Source of the DNA: Solen grandis
Lineage: Eukaryota; Mollusca; Bivalvia; Adapedonta; Solenidae
Direction of reading: 5' to 3'
DNA length: 64,000 bases
Assembly: GCA_021229015.1 (NCBI GenBank)
Contig: CM037785.1
Span: 4,181,943 to 4,245,942 of the forward strand
In this document: positions 49,246-61,290 of the stretch, piece by piece
How positions within the stretch are numbered: the stretch's first letter is position 1
Layout of the letters: each line of letters opens with the position of its first letter
Translations under genes and position numbers: made by a program
The notes under the pieces: model-generated
Told to the model about the DNA's origin: nothing
Seen by the model: only the letters and a program-made list of their open reading frames with translations
The model's database searches: none

Positions 49246-49322
49246 TATTTTTCGGCGTAGCTGTATAAAATTGATTTTGACCTACTTATTTAACCAATCA
49301 AATGTTGGTATGCAAATAAAGT
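49246..49322. mobile_element. Inverted fragment of the 1.6-kb dispersed element
   Basis: Lies in the second intron of the transporter. TTTTTCGGCGTAGCTGTATA and AACCAATCAAATGTTG are the reverse complement of the right end of the elements at 30693 and 34596. Only about 75 bases are retained. Confidence 0.7.
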
Positions 49323-50075
49323 TAGAGTAAATGCAATGCTATCATTGGCTTGTATAATTAAATGTTAGAATATTTAGGATACTAAATTAGGATACTACTA
49401 ATTTAAAATAGTAGTTTCAGATTGTATATATCTTTCTGCTTGATAAACAGGTTTCTTTTTCAGTTTAAACATGAAAGGTTACACAGTAATGTTAATTTAA
49501 CTTCCATATCAATTTAGGAATTCTGCTTTGGCAATATGACTTAAAAGAATTAATTAAGAAGCAGTGATATGTCTATTTATAGAACCACATTTCCTCCTAA
49601 TTCGACCATTCAGGGGAGGTAACTACAGCGGAGAAGTTGTGCAGTTTATTTTACATATGAGTTGTCTTTACTTTAAAAAAAAAATCAGCATGTGCATACT
49701 TTTTAATGGAAGGTGGTAGATTAGCTTTTTTGTTTGTAAATTAAATCCATTTTGTTATATAGCCTTCACAATACCTCCTATAATTTTGTAAACATTTTTT
49801 TTCTAACGTTTCCAACTTTATAATAGTTTTAATGTTTTACACGTACAATTAACAATTATTTAGGTACGTTGAATATATTTTTAAAGATATTTTTTGTTAC
49901 AATGAGATATTTTACAATATAGTAAACACCATTTGATCATTTCCGTTTGTCAAGCACTACCGTCGAAAACCAACGGTGTATATTCCGTTATTATTTCTGT
50001 TTATACCGTGGGATTTTAAGCTGGCAAAACTTCGTTTTCGTGAATATTAATCAGCTACTAGTTGACCAGTGAAAT

Positions 50076-50135
50076 AAAAAACAAACCCAAAAAACAAAAC
50101 AAAAAAAAAACAACAAAAAAACAAAAACAACGCAC
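50076..50135. repeat. A/C-rich low-complexity tract
   Basis: AAAAAACAAACCCAAAAAAC-type sequence without a unit repeat. Confidence 0.7.
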
Positions 50136-50850
50136 AGTTTTTTAAATACTCTTCGTTGAAATTTACAAAAGCAAAAATTGATCCGTTGTTCCCGCAAGAT
50201 AAACCGCAACGCTTAGGCGAGGAGCGTGACGTTAGCTCTATATGGTAGAACGAAGTTACCTTTCAAAATCCTGCAACGCTTCATTGGTCAAATGATCCCT
50301 GCTGTCGCCGTGCTGTCTCTGCGACGAACCCAATGAAATGCCGAATCAATAAGTCATGAGTACGAAGCTTTGCTATCCAAATATCCCACGGTCGATTAAG
50401 AAGCAAAGCGTATTGAGTGAACGTGAGTTTTCCGACAATGATGAAGCACTTGATTGCCAGGGTTATATCTATATTTCTTTATTTTCCTTGATTTCTGAAG
50501 TGTATAACATGAACATAATATAAAATTATATACAATGTTATCATACATATAATGCTAGTACATCCAATTTGGTTGAAAACTGACCAGTAATATTCATAAT
50601 TTATACATATACCGTACAAAGGTATAAACGCCATAAGGGACTCCATCTTAGTGTATTATAGTATATATTGCATCAGTTTCCCATACAAGCTGTTATTTCT
50701 TGTCCATTCATTTGTTTAAATAAATAAAGAAAAGGTACAAAATAATAAAGCCGTGTAATTGCGAATTTTCTTCTTTGGTCGAGGCATAAAAATACCAAAT
50801 ATTAAATGAAAAGTTCATTACCTGTTCATAGTTGTTTTAAATTTAAACAG

Positions 50851-50926
50851 ATCAATTGGCACACTGTCTATGTAGGAATGTGGCTACAGTTCATTCTCGG
50901 CTATGCTGTCCTCAATTGGAGCTTCG
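50851..50926 (+). CDS. Concentrative nucleoside transporter, coding exon 3
   Basis: Acceptor TTTAAATTTAAACAG|A and donor TTCG|GTAAGC (phase 0 in, phase 1 out; 76 bases). It encodes INWHTVYVGMWLQFILGYAV then LNWSFG, closely matching the family segment of form YWRPVLWGIGLQF. The remaining exons, which carry the nucleoside- and cation-binding core, do not occur before the gap at 51373 or anywhere to the right in this window. Confidence 0.88.
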
Positions 50927-51194
50927 GTAAGCATAAGTCCAAACACGCAAACACGGAATCGTACTTTTCATCGTAAATCATGGGCTGATTCGGGGCTTAT
51001 TTCATTCTATCGCAAAGCATGATAACATAACTTTTCCATGTGTCGCTTTGGCTGCTTCAATGGCTATTTCAATCCATGGTTAATTGACAATGTATTTCGC
51101 CATGATGTGCTTTACTTCACATTTTAATCGTTGGGTGTATTTCTAAATGAGTTAACAAAACTTAAAAATATTTTCTTGATTTCGTAAGTTTTTA

Positions 51195-51372
51195 CTTCAC
51201 CTGAACGTATATTTTCAGGATGAGCTATTAGGATTGTTGAATGTCCGTCCTCCATCTATCTGTCGTCCGTCCATCGTCCTAAATTAGCTTGTTTACACTC
51301 TTGCATCTTTATTCCTTAAACAATGATCTTTAAACTTCAAAACAATATTTATGGCCACAATATCTCGGCCAT
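51195..51372. repeat. Dispersed repeat at the left edge of the second gap
   Basis: CACCTGAACGTATATTTTCA and GGATGAGCTATTAGGATTGT, then TGTCCGTCCTCCATCTATCT and CGTCCGTCCATCGTCCTAAA, is a decayed copy of the GTCCGTC-containing repeat widespread in molluscs. It ends in GGCCACAATATCTCGGCCAT at the Ns. Confidence 0.65.
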
Positions 51373-51472
51373 NNNNNNNNNNNNNNNNNNNNNNNNNNNN
51401 NNNNNNNNNNNNNNNNNNNNNNNNNNNNNNNNNNNNNNNNNNNNNNNNNNNNNNNNNNNNNNNNNNNNNNNN
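51373..51472. other. Scaffold gap of 100 N
   Basis: Exactly 100 N, a placeholder for unknown distance. The plus-strand transporter loses its remaining exons entering it from the left, and the minus-strand R-Ras gene loses its remaining exons going toward it from the right. Confidence 0.98.
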
Positions 51473-52855
51473 ATCAAAGGAACAAAATGTTTTAGTTTTA
51501 ACTGATAATCATAAAGTTAACAATGTTGATATCCTGTCACATTGAAATGAGTTGAATCACAGCATGGATAACCCCAATAAAACTTTACATTCTAAGGACT
51601 GTATAGCATTACATGATGTTTAATTTAAGATGTTATTTTTATGTGTTACATAAAGGTATAAAGGACTAAACATGTACTAAAGTAACATATATTAAAAGGG
51701 TACTTTTGGGTCTACACCTTATTTTTTTTCCCTCCTCCTACCCTAAACTTTTAGAAAAAAAAATCCAAAAATCTATTAATAAAAAAAAAAACTGGCCTAA
51801 GGTTTATTAAAAATCCAACCAAATGTAGCCGAGAAACAAGGCTAACAAATTTTGTCTACAGATGGATGGACCTACAGACAGACGTGACTCCAATATAGCC
51901 CCCATATACTTTGTATCTTGGGGTATAATAACTATTTATAAGCTGCTTATGTGGAATGTTTAAGTCTCTGCTAAGATTTCAATTGGTCAGTTTGATGTGC
52001 ATTGAAACTAATACAAAACACATTTTTACAAACAGATGATTTCAATTACAAACACTGTACAAACCCACTGTATTGACAGCCAACTTGCATAGCAGCTCAT
52101 AACTTTGGATCTACATTTTTTGAAAACAAATACATAAACACAAAGATTGATTCTTAAAAACATATGCGACTCAGTGATGTTTGCTTGGGACTCAAAGTTT
52201 GTATGGCCCTGGCACTCACTAAATCTTCAAGACAAAGTCACAAACACAAGCAATGATATACATTTAAATATTTTCTTAGCCTAGCCAGTTCCAGGACTTG
52301 TATGGCGAAAATTACAAAAAATAAATACATAAATCATTTTCAGCTCACATTATACTTAGCCAAAAAAGAATTACCCACTTTTCAATTCTTATATCTCTTT
52401 TAATATTATGTAATCACAGATATAACTAATGAACAATGTACATGAACATGTTATCTATGGAGTACCTAGCTGTTGACCTAATTTTATTCAAAAGTAAACC
52501 ATGCCCTTCAGACAAAAACCAAATTAAGTGGTTTTGCATGTGTGCCTTGTGCAACAAAGGTTGATATCCGGTGGTAGTATCTGACTGCACCGACTGACCG
52601 GAAATAAAAATCACAATTGAATAAAATCACACAAAATCAAGTCAAATAAAAATGCCAAGATTGAATAATGATTAACGAAACCAAGCTATCAAGATTCTAA
52701 ATGCAGGTATGTTAGTAAATGTATAACCGAATCTTATTTACATAAATATTTAGCCCCATGTAGACCTACTACCGAATCAGGTGTACATTTCACAAAGGAA
52801 TAACATCTGTACACTGCAGATTCTTTTCTTCTTAATTGTTTTAAATAGTATTTTT

Positions 52856-53881
52856 TCGCTCACACGACTAACCGAAATACTACCGAAAAAACAGAATCCC
52901 CCCCACAATACATTTATTCAGGGGTATACTGGTTACTGCAGTCGTTTGTTATATATACATAAAATTTCAAAACACTAAATAAACATACACAACAACATAA
53001 AGCAATATTTTTTGCTACTCCATATTTATAACTACACCAGCACAGTACAAAGCAATTATAAATTTATTCAGGAGGGTTACCGGACTAGCAATTTCTCTTA
53101 CCAGAATACTGCAGTTGTCAGTTGTATTTATAATTTCAAAACACTAAATTAACATACACAACAACATTATATTTGATATTTTATATTTATAGATACACTA
53201 CACAAGCATATAATCAATTACACATCAGGGCCTTTTTACCCTTCTTAACTGTAGCCGGTAAAGGGCTGCTTCCCCAAGCCAAATAACCACCTTTTTTCCC
53301 CCAAAATAGTCCTCAAATTCCCCACTCTTAAATAAAATTCCCCATTAAGGAGGTAGCTGATCATTGAGAAACCTAGAGAACAATACATGTATTATGACGC
53401 TAATTTAACTCTGTTTAACTATATTGATTCTTAAACAAAATATTTGATTAGTCTTTATATTTAGTTTCTAGTATGTCTTGCTGTGCTAAGACCAGTTTAT
53501 GCTTATATTTATGAATATGGTAAAAAAAAAATCCCTTAATAAGTTGTAAACAAGTGGCTTGCTATTTTCCCCATAAAAAGGGCTAGGGCGCTTTCCCCAA
53601 AATTGGAAAAAAGGCCCTGCACATTTAATCTGGGGTATTCCCGTCGAAGGAGGGTTCCGCAAACTAGCAATTTCTCCTACAGGAAATTTCGCATCATCTC
53701 ATATCTAAACTAAATAAATAACATAAACAACAGCATAAAACATATGGTACTTCATATTTATAGCATCAAAACACTAACAAAAACACAACAGCAATTAGCA
53801 ATTTATGGATAATTATCCCAATTTTGGGGGGTATTCCGGTTTTTCGGTAGTATTCCGGTATTTCAGTTAGTTGTGTGACTC
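52856..53881. mobile_element. ~1.03-kb element with ~50-60-bp terminal inverted repeats
   Basis: The left end TCACACGACTAACCGAAATA then CTACCGAAAAAACAGAATCC is mirrored at the right by GGTATTCCGGTTTTTCGGTA then TTTCAGTTAGTTGTGTGACT. The right arm has about 11 extra bases that repeat TATTCCGG. Internal direct repeats contain TTTATTCAGG, ACTAGCAATTTCTC and AACATACACAACAACAT. A second element (53226-53619) is inserted in the middle. No coding capacity. Confidence 0.7.
53226..53619. mobile_element. Nested MITE with CAGGGCC ends
   Basis: Begins CAGGGCCTTTTTACCCTTCT and ends AATTGGAAAAAAGGCCCTG, inverted at the termini; both halves carry TTCCCC-rich blocks. CAGGG-type termini are typical of hAT elements, but no clean 8-bp target duplication is seen (flanks TTACACAT and CACATTTA). 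It is inserted within the larger TIR element. Confidence 0.6.
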
Positions 53882-54181
53882 ATATTTTTTTAAATGCGTT
53901 ACAATGACAGTCTGTGTGATAAATATGTACAATAACGGCAATTTTTATTCTAACATCGGTTCAAATTTTTCAGTTGGTAACAATACTAAAATCATTTCAG
54001 TTGAAATATAACATGCAATGCTTTTTTGATACTGACTTTTCAATAATATATAGATTTTGTTTAAAACTTTAAACGAAAACTGTTAATATTTGCATTACTG
54101 ATGATAGTGAAAAATTCACTGCTGTGTGATAGAGAAACTGTCATAATAGTCTTTTAGTTCAAAAAAGAACTTTACATAGAC

Positions 54182-54320
54182 TGAACATCCAGTGGTAGCA
54201 TATGTGACTGCGGATCTTAGGGTTGGAAGTTTGATCCCTGAAGTTGGCAAATAAGTTTCATGACCTTCCCAGGTGGAAAGTGTTGGCCAAGCCCAGAGCC
54301 AGGAAACATATGCAACAATG
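54182..54320 (+). repeat. SINE family C, plus strand
   Basis: Contains CATCCAGTGGTAGCATATGT (A-box-like), GACTGCGGATCTTAGGGTTG, a decayed B box GTTTGATCCCT and CATGACCTTCCCAGG, in the family C order. Confidence 0.65.
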
Positions 54321-54512
54321 TCTCAGAGGTTGCATGCATATTACAGGAAGAAGAACACTCTACTAAGCATTGACATCTCGGTAATACTGTTCTTCAAAAG
54401 CTCTCAACTTATCATTACAACATTCAATAAAGCAGACGATACAATGAAACACTAAAAGGGTCCTCTGTCAAGTGTCATTTTGAGAAGTTTTATCTGATAA
54501 TCTTTACTGTAC

Positions 54513-54620
54513 CTGTATGAACTGAATTGTTAGGGCACTTTTTCCAACACCTCCTCCTCCGACAACAACAAGTTTATAGTTCTGATTAAAATTTGAAGAA
54601 TCTCGATGATTTCGTGACAT
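54513..54620 (-). CDS. R-Ras-type small GTPase, first coding exon
   Basis: Ras-family GTPases cycle between GDP and GTP at the membrane; R-Ras members control integrin adhesion and growth signalling. The minus strand encodes 36 residues: a variable N-terminus MSRNHRDSSNFNQN, then YKLVVVGGGGVGKSALTIQ and FIQ. This contains the P-loop GxxxxGK[ST] and matches R-Ras/R-Ras2 (GGGG, then FIQ) better than M-Ras (GDGG, FFQ) or classical Ras (GAGG). The donor is CAG|GTACAG in phase 0, the position where vertebrate R-Ras exon 1 ends. The N-terminal extension of about 14 residues before YKL is like that of vertebrate R-Ras2 and shorter than R-Ras1. The exons with switch I and II, NKxD and the CAAX box are absent from the window. 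The open frames at 54716-54977 immediately upstream are probably promoter or 5'UTR. Confidence 0.88.
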
Positions 54621-57419
54621 ATTTAATTTGTTTACAAAAATATCTGACTTTACATGACAAATTTTATAATTCGAATATACTGCTGAGAATATTGCTCTAT
54701 GTCTAAAATTGACTATTAATTCGTCATACGTGTGTTCTCACGACAAGCGCTGAAGGCACAAGGAGAAGTGGGATTCACTGGTTCCCAGTATCTAAGTGGT
54801 GAGAACATCCGTCCCGAAACAGGAAATTTGTGTTTCCGATCCACGGCGTTGACATACAAGTCGTAAATTAGAATTCCGCGGACAGCGCTGTCGCACGTTC
54901 CTGTATGGTTCGTCACGGAAAAATAGGTTTTGAAAAAGGGTCACACATTCAGTAATACCCACAGTAGCATCTTTCATTAACCGAACCCATTACCACACAC
55001 TCCCTCAGATTTGGTACCGTAGGTTGGCAAGCATGAGGACTAAGAGTACATTCCCTTGTCAGTGCGTGTTTCAAAATGGCATTATTCTAAACAAAACAGC
55101 AAAGGGTGATATTTGAGACTTGTTTGAAACTAAATAAGAGGGAGAGAAAGGGGGGTGGGGGCATAGAATATGAAACCTAATTGATCAAATAATGTATTTT
55201 TAGAAAAGATTGATATGTCTACCAAAAATCTAAATCCGTTTCAAGAGTCTATGGTGAGTTTTCCACAGGACAGGTTAATAGTCGAAAAGGGGCCGTAACT
55301 GTGTCAAATAGTTTACGGATTTTGCCCTAAGTCAAATTTTGCCTTTATTGTGGTTAGATAATCAAATTCAACAAAAAATCTAAATCCATTGAAATTTATG
55401 ACAAATTATAATTAGTTAACCTTCGCCCGGATGTCCACACAATGAAATGTCTAAGGTAAGAATACGAGAAACCCCCGGAATGATTGGTTTGCCAGGGTCT
55501 CTTCTATATAGAGAACCTGGTTGTTAATTCAGGAAGAGCACTACATGCTAATTTATAGTTTGTCTTACTTGATCGTTCAATGAAATGATTGAATTTCGTT
55601 CAAGAATCGTAAAAAAAAATATTGCATAAATGAACGGTGATATCTTGATGTGAGGAAAATAGGGTGCCTACGTGACCAAAGACCAATATAGAATTATATA
55701 TTATTATTTTTATAGGAGTAGATCTTCATGTATGTAAAACGGGTTGCTGTTCTGATTAAGAAATGTCAGGGTTATTTTGTTTACGCTTTAAATGGATGTT
55801 TCCAGTGCAAAAAAAAAATGGTAATGGAAAACATGTTAACAAACAATAACACACAATAAGCGGTAACGGTTATGATTTAAACGTCTGTGTAACATATTCC
55901 ACTCGTATTCGTTAGTGCAGAATCGCACCCCGGAAAAAAATGTTTCTTGTGTGATGGAGATCATTCTGAAGGGTATCTGGGGAGGAAAATTAAGGTGTTT
56001 TTTTAAGGTAGTCACACACTTCCATAGATAGATAGACAGAAATTACTATCAAATGCCTTGAAACTGGGGGTTGTGGGTTCGAACTCAAGTGATTGTCAAA
56101 CATTTTCTTTCTGTTCTACTTGTTGGTCATTATATCTGCACGGGTAAATGTTTAGAAAGGTTAAAAACAACATGAAATCCCGATTTTAGCTATTATTTTT
56201 ATATACACATGTAGTTTTATATAGAATAAGAAGTCATTTGTCAATCTGAATGTCCTGAAATTCAGGAAAATTCCTGAAAGATTTTACCCATGTATCGATC
56301 TGTATCACTCAGATCTGGTTTAGAAAGAAAGATTTTGATTTTTATTTTTGTTATTTGTATAGGTAATTTAGGCCCTACTGAATAAATTATGCTAAATTTA
56401 ATAACAATTATGGTGCTTGGCATATAGAAGGACTTATAAAAATCAAAACCACTCGGTAAAAGTCTTTTTTATTTGGCAAGATCAACCGAAATAGATCTAC
56501 TTCGCAGAAAATTCGGGTAAACTTTGAAATATGCCTCTCAGTTATGTAGGTTTTAGCGATAAGGCCTATTTTGAATATCAAAAACAAAAGAAAGGAAAAA
56601 AATAGACTAGTGTGTAAAATGGGTTTGGTATGGTAAGAATTTATTACATATCTCAAGCATAATCAGGGTTTGTTTGCCGAATGCTATTATTTGTTTATAA
56701 TCAATAGCAAAATTTTTCGTAAAGAGAATATGACATGATATATATATATAATTTCTAAAATCTAACCTTTGGTTATAAAATAATAATGAAACGGGACGGT
56801 AAATTTTGTTTAGATTTTGCATAGACGTGTACGTATAGGCATACAACACAACAATATTGTTTAATTTTCAATTTTTCATAGTGACCATTCGGGCGTGTCT
56901 CCCTTAAAGTTAGATAATATATATTGAAACTTTACTTTAGCCTATAGCTGTGCAAATTCATATTATTATAACTAATAAAAACACACGTCCGTGTCTTATA
57001 TAGTGCTACCTACAATCTTTTATGAAGTACGCTCTAAGGCTAGCTTGCGATTTCGATTCCAGCTAGAGACCTTAGTAATATTAAAATGTCATTCCACTAT
57101 ACCTATAAAAATAAATAAATAAAATGAAAAAGGAAACAAAATATCATACATAAATAAAAGTAATTGATTATTGCATTGGCACAATGCACAAATGAAATAT
57201 TACATCTATATTTTTGTGTTCTATTTAAAAACAACAAAATTATTGGGTTATATTCTTATTAGATTTAAAATGCATTGATTAAACTATTCTTGTGCATTTG
57301 TTACTTCATTTTTCCCATTTAAATACATACACATGTAAATCTTAAAAATTGTAAGAGGGTGTGGGGCAACGTGCTTATTGTAATAGTAAGGAAAATGTGT
57401 AAGGATTTTTCTTAAATAC

Positions 57420-57444
57420 AAAAAAAAAAAAAAAAAAAAAAAAT
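57420..57444. repeat. Poly(A) tract
   Basis: 25 consecutive A. Confidence 0.9.
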
Positions 57445-57719
57445 AGACATACCCTGTACAAATATTAAAACAACCTGCCGGGCTTTAATCTACATCTGTG
57501 ACAGTCAGGCGCACATGTACATGTACAGTATAAAGCTGAAAGCGTCTGACTGATTCGACACAGTCACAATGTGATGTTGCCATGTGACAGCGGATGCTCT
57601 ATCAGTAGGGGTCTTGGAAACAAGAGGGGTATTGTGACTGGTCGGATGAGAAACAATTTTTGTAATTTGTATAGGTAATTTAGGCCCTACTGGATAAATT
57701 ATGACCAAGCCAGCACGTG

Positions 57720-57751
57720 CCCCCCCCCCCCCCCCCCCCACACACACACAC
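57720..57751. repeat. Poly(C) followed by (CA)n
   Basis: 20 C followed by six CA repeats. The minus-strand poly-Gly frame across it is spurious. Confidence 0.9.
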
Positions 57752-58392
57752 GGGGAATCTGGGGCATGTGATTTATTCACTGTTATAACTAGACTTTAAA
57801 AAAAAATCCCTACCCTATCTAACGTTTTTGAGACCGTTGCCCGAAACATAGATTTTTTGCATGGATATGCGGCGTAGATTGGAATTAAAATATTGGATGG
57901 TGTAGAATAAAATAGGTGAAGCATAATTTCACATTGATGTAACAAACCGGACTTAAACCGTCTTTCAGTCAGGAATGCTAAAACAGACTATAATAACAGG
58001 TTCGGATCCAGAATTTTAGCGCAAGGGAGGGCAAAATCAAATTATTATGTAAGTGCTAGCGGGTCTGGGGATCGACATGCTTACTGAAAGATTGATTCTA
58101 GTATGACGGGAAGATATTTTAAAATGTATCCGGGGATAAATGTGATTTCATCTAATAAGATATATATATTTTTTGGTAGGTCGTGGAAATGACTTTATCA
58201 TTTTCAAATTAATTGACGACTAGGAAACAGTTTTCATGTAGAATCTTTCAAGTATTAGTGTAATATATGTGTGGTGAATAGGCCCCATCCGCGTGTCTAT
58301 TTTTTGCACATCCGACTTCGAAGTCACCCTAAATTTTGGGCAAACTTGATATTTTTAAGATAGACCTACCTATTTTGTAAATGGTACCAGGG

Positions 58393-58394
<2 letters not shown>

Positions 58395-58467
<73 letters not shown>
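58395..58467. repeat. Compound (AT)n(GA)n microsatellite
   Basis: About 22 AT repeats pass directly into about 14 GA repeats, the longest microsatellite in the window. Confidence 0.95.
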
Positions 58468-58468
<1 letters not shown>

Positions 58469-60569
58469 CCCTGATGGTATATAATTGAAATTAAGCAGTC
58501 ATCCTACATTTGTGGCCAATTAGAAGCTCTGAAAATTCAAATTTAAGAGAGAATCATTTTAGAACACACCTTGTTATAAATTTTCTGTTTTAAGAATTGA
58601 ATCATGAAAAGTTTAAAGTTTATGAAATTGGAATTTTAATTAAAATAGGAAAGGAAACGAAGAGTCGATAAATAAATGGACATTGACCAGTAACATCTAT
58701 AGTATCTGTTCACACACCTGTGTATATTTTCAGAAGTATAGTCATGCTTGTAGAGCGGGAAGAATAAACTTTCAATTTCCTGTATAACAATTTTCTTCGC
58801 AAAACGTGTGATTTTATATCATACTAGATGAAGGAATTTCCTGTCGAAGTGTGGGATAATGAAGACCTAATGAAAACATCTGAATTATTACTTTAGGGGT
58901 GGTAACGCCGAACAAAAGGTTTTTAAACCGATGAAAATCTTACATATTCGCACGCCATTTGTATGAACTGACAGTCTGTTACGTATATGAACATACTTTG
59001 AAAGTAAAGTATCTCTACCACTCTGTCTAACTTATATGTAAAGTGGATCTAGTAAATAATTTACGTAAATTTCAAATTAAATCGTTTGTCATTATCAGAT
59101 ATTTATGTGTCATTGTTAACTACAATCTTAAATATTATTCTATCATGTACAATTAATTTATTAAAATAACATTATAATAAGTGTGTTTATTTTGATTCAG
59201 TTTGTTTTTGGATATTACCGAACGGAATGTGTCCATCGTGCGCTGCTGAGGCAAAATAAGAGTACAGTCGTCACGATAGCCAGCAACAAAACTCACTTTT
59301 TATTGGAGCTCGTTCGGATTTGCATGATCGTGCAAAATATAAAAAAATCCATAGGTAACAATTAAGAAAAGTGTTAACCATTTATTTCTGCATTAAAATC
59401 TTTCTTAACAAGATATCGATTACGAATATATATTACAAGGTAGATATTAAAGTTATCCGATTGTAGCAACGAAGTACGTATATTCGGCTGCGTTCTGCTT
59501 ACACAAAATATCGCTATTCTGATTGGATGATGGATATTTGAAATGTCTTACGGAGGGAAATGAAATCCATACAATAAATGTTGAAACCAAGAAGATAAAG
59601 ACTTTTTTCTTCCAGTATTTAAGGTAATTAAGTCTATTTTACCACTGCAAACATACTTTTCAGTATAAATAGCATTCTTTCTGACTATATTTATGGAGTG
59701 TTAACGCATACATTATTTAAATCGTGCTTTTTTTCTGGCTTGTTTACATCGTCATTGGGTCATAACCCAATTACACCACTGCATGTTCACAAAACTACAA
59801 GTAAAAATTTAATATCTCGAACACATTCCATTAAGTTAGCTTCTTAATATTATGAATAAGTTTTTAGATGGTTTATATACAAGGAGACTTTGACAATAAT
59901 TATTTTGAATTTGAAAATTTCTAGCCACATAAAAAACAAATAGACAAATAAACTCTCTGGCAGTTGATATTGGGTCTTTGCCTACTAGAACTGTAAGTAA
60001 TCGCAAATACGAATATTATATACATTTAGATATAGATCATTGTAAGTAAATATATGAAGCAAGAATCAAATGATTTTGTTTGTAACAAAATCACGTCTTA
60101 TCTACTACACTATGCGAGTTAGTCTTCTTGTCTTCAATGATAATGTATTAACTTAAGTTTTTGCCATAGTGAGTTAGTATATATATCATTTTGAAAACCA
60201 GAGAGTCATGGCAGCACCTGACTTTGAAAAGAAATGATATGACATCTTGTGTTGTGAACACATCTCTTTTTAAACTATAGGAGTATGGTCACAAAACTTT
60301 ACAGGAAGGTTCCCCAGAATTAGTACTGAATGAAATTGTCACAAAACTTGGTACATGATTGATTTTTGGTACAGTAACCTACCATTTACTGATCTAGGTA
60401 TTTTTGCAAAGTGTCAGGCATGTTAAACTGAAATGTTCTAACTGCAATTTTATTTTGAATTTGATGTTCCCTTCGCATCAAAGTCAAAATACTCTTTAAT
60501 CTTTAAAAAAATAAATAAAAAAAAATAGATTAATTATGAAGCAAATTATCTTAACTAATATTAATCACT

Positions 60570-60745
60570 CTCGATGGATCTGGTGGCTGCGTGTGTGGCC
60601 ATTATTGTGGGAGGAAACCAAAGAACACAGGTAAAACCAGTGTGTTGGATGGGCAGTCACTGTACTTTCTCAAATACATGATCAGGAATCGAACCCAGAC
60701 TGCATTAATATGAGCGTAACACGTTACCACAAGGTTATCCAGACA
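60570..60745 (-). repeat. tRNA-like SINE-type repeat, minus strand
   Basis: Contains ATCAGGAATCGAACCCAGAC, the complement of a B box, ACGTTACCACAAGGTTATCC near the A-box position, and a GTGGGAGGAAACCAAAGAAC block. It is not one of families A-C. Confidence 0.5.
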
Positions 60746-61153
60746 GCTGTATCCAAACACATGTTTGATCTGTAGAAAGGGCCCTCAAAGGGGAGTTTCA
60801 TTCAAACATCACCAGCCAGCATTTGGGCTTTCATTCATAGTTTGGAAGAAAAAAAACTGACTTGAAACCTTGCAGTATTTTCATTTTTTTTAAGGATGTC
60901 AATTTTTTGCATGGCTCTTTAACATTAGAAACTAAGATTAATCAGGCAAGGGAAATAAAAACTTATGGTTTTCTTTTCAAATGTCATGGATGTCGTTAAA
61001 AACTGACAAGAAACCCCTATTGAGAAACCCTTAAAACAGGAGGACAAGGAATATTTAATGCCTTAAAAAAATGATTATAAGACACTAAATTTTGTTATGT
61101 AATTTGTAAACGAATAAGATTTATTATTTGTTTGTTTAAGCTAAAGCCTAAAG

Positions 61154-61290
61154 ATGCCGGTGGAGAAGTTATTCTTTAAGGAAGTCCATGAGATACACCG
61201 GCAGGTGGCTCAAAAAATGAGGGACTTAGAAAAGGAATCATTTGGATGGTTAGAAGAAATTCTTGGTGAAGCAAAAAAGGCATTTGCTGA
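61154..61290 (+). CDS. Borealin-like (CDCA8) chromosomal passenger protein, exon 1
   Basis: Borealin joins INCENP and survivin in the chromosomal passenger complex that targets Aurora B to centromeres and the spindle midzone. ATG at 61154 encodes MPVEKLFFKEVHEIHRQVA then QKMRDLEKESFGWLEEILG and EAKKAFAE, a charged helix resembling the borealin N-terminal helix that packs against INCENP and survivin ([20 protein letters not shown] in human). An in-frame TAA 12 bases upstream supports this start unless an acceptor lies at AAAG just before it. The donor GA|GTAAGT is strong (phase 2). The vertebrate basic leader before this helix is missing. Assignment rests on weak, helix-level similarity; another coiled-coil protein is possible. 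Confidence 0.5.

Larger units (their letters stand above)
51473..54512. other. Repeat-rich stretch, probably R-Ras intron 1
   Basis: It should contain intron 1 of the minus-strand R-Ras gene. No exon encoding the switch I region (consensus YDPTIEDSY) is visible on the minus strand. It holds a dispersed-repeat tail (51855-51930), the TIR element at 52856-53881 with an element nested in it, and a SINE-C copy (54182). Confidence 0.6.
54621..61153. other. Intergenic DNA between divergent R-Ras and borealin-like genes
   Basis: Should contain both promoters, since the two genes are transcribed away from each other. Microsatellites occur at 57420, 57720 and 58395, and a tRNA-like repeat at 60570. 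An ATGCAAAT octamer (minus strand) lies at about 59323. A 38-bp sequence is duplicated at 56353 and 57666. The open block 59207-59354 has acceptor- and donor-like ends but no recognisable protein. Confidence 0.5.

Noticed and set aside
51323..51545. Open frames across the second N gap
   Set aside because: Artefacts of the 100 Ns.
54716..54977. Two overlapping minus-strand frames just upstream of the R-Ras exon
   Set aside because: They use different frames over the same DNA, have no domain, and lie where the R-Ras promoter or 5'UTR is expected.
59183..59365. 60-codon frame with acceptor-like start and a GT after ATCCATAG
   Set aside because: Both strands are partly open, the peptide resembles nothing known, and no phase partner was found; kept only as a note in the intergenic entry.
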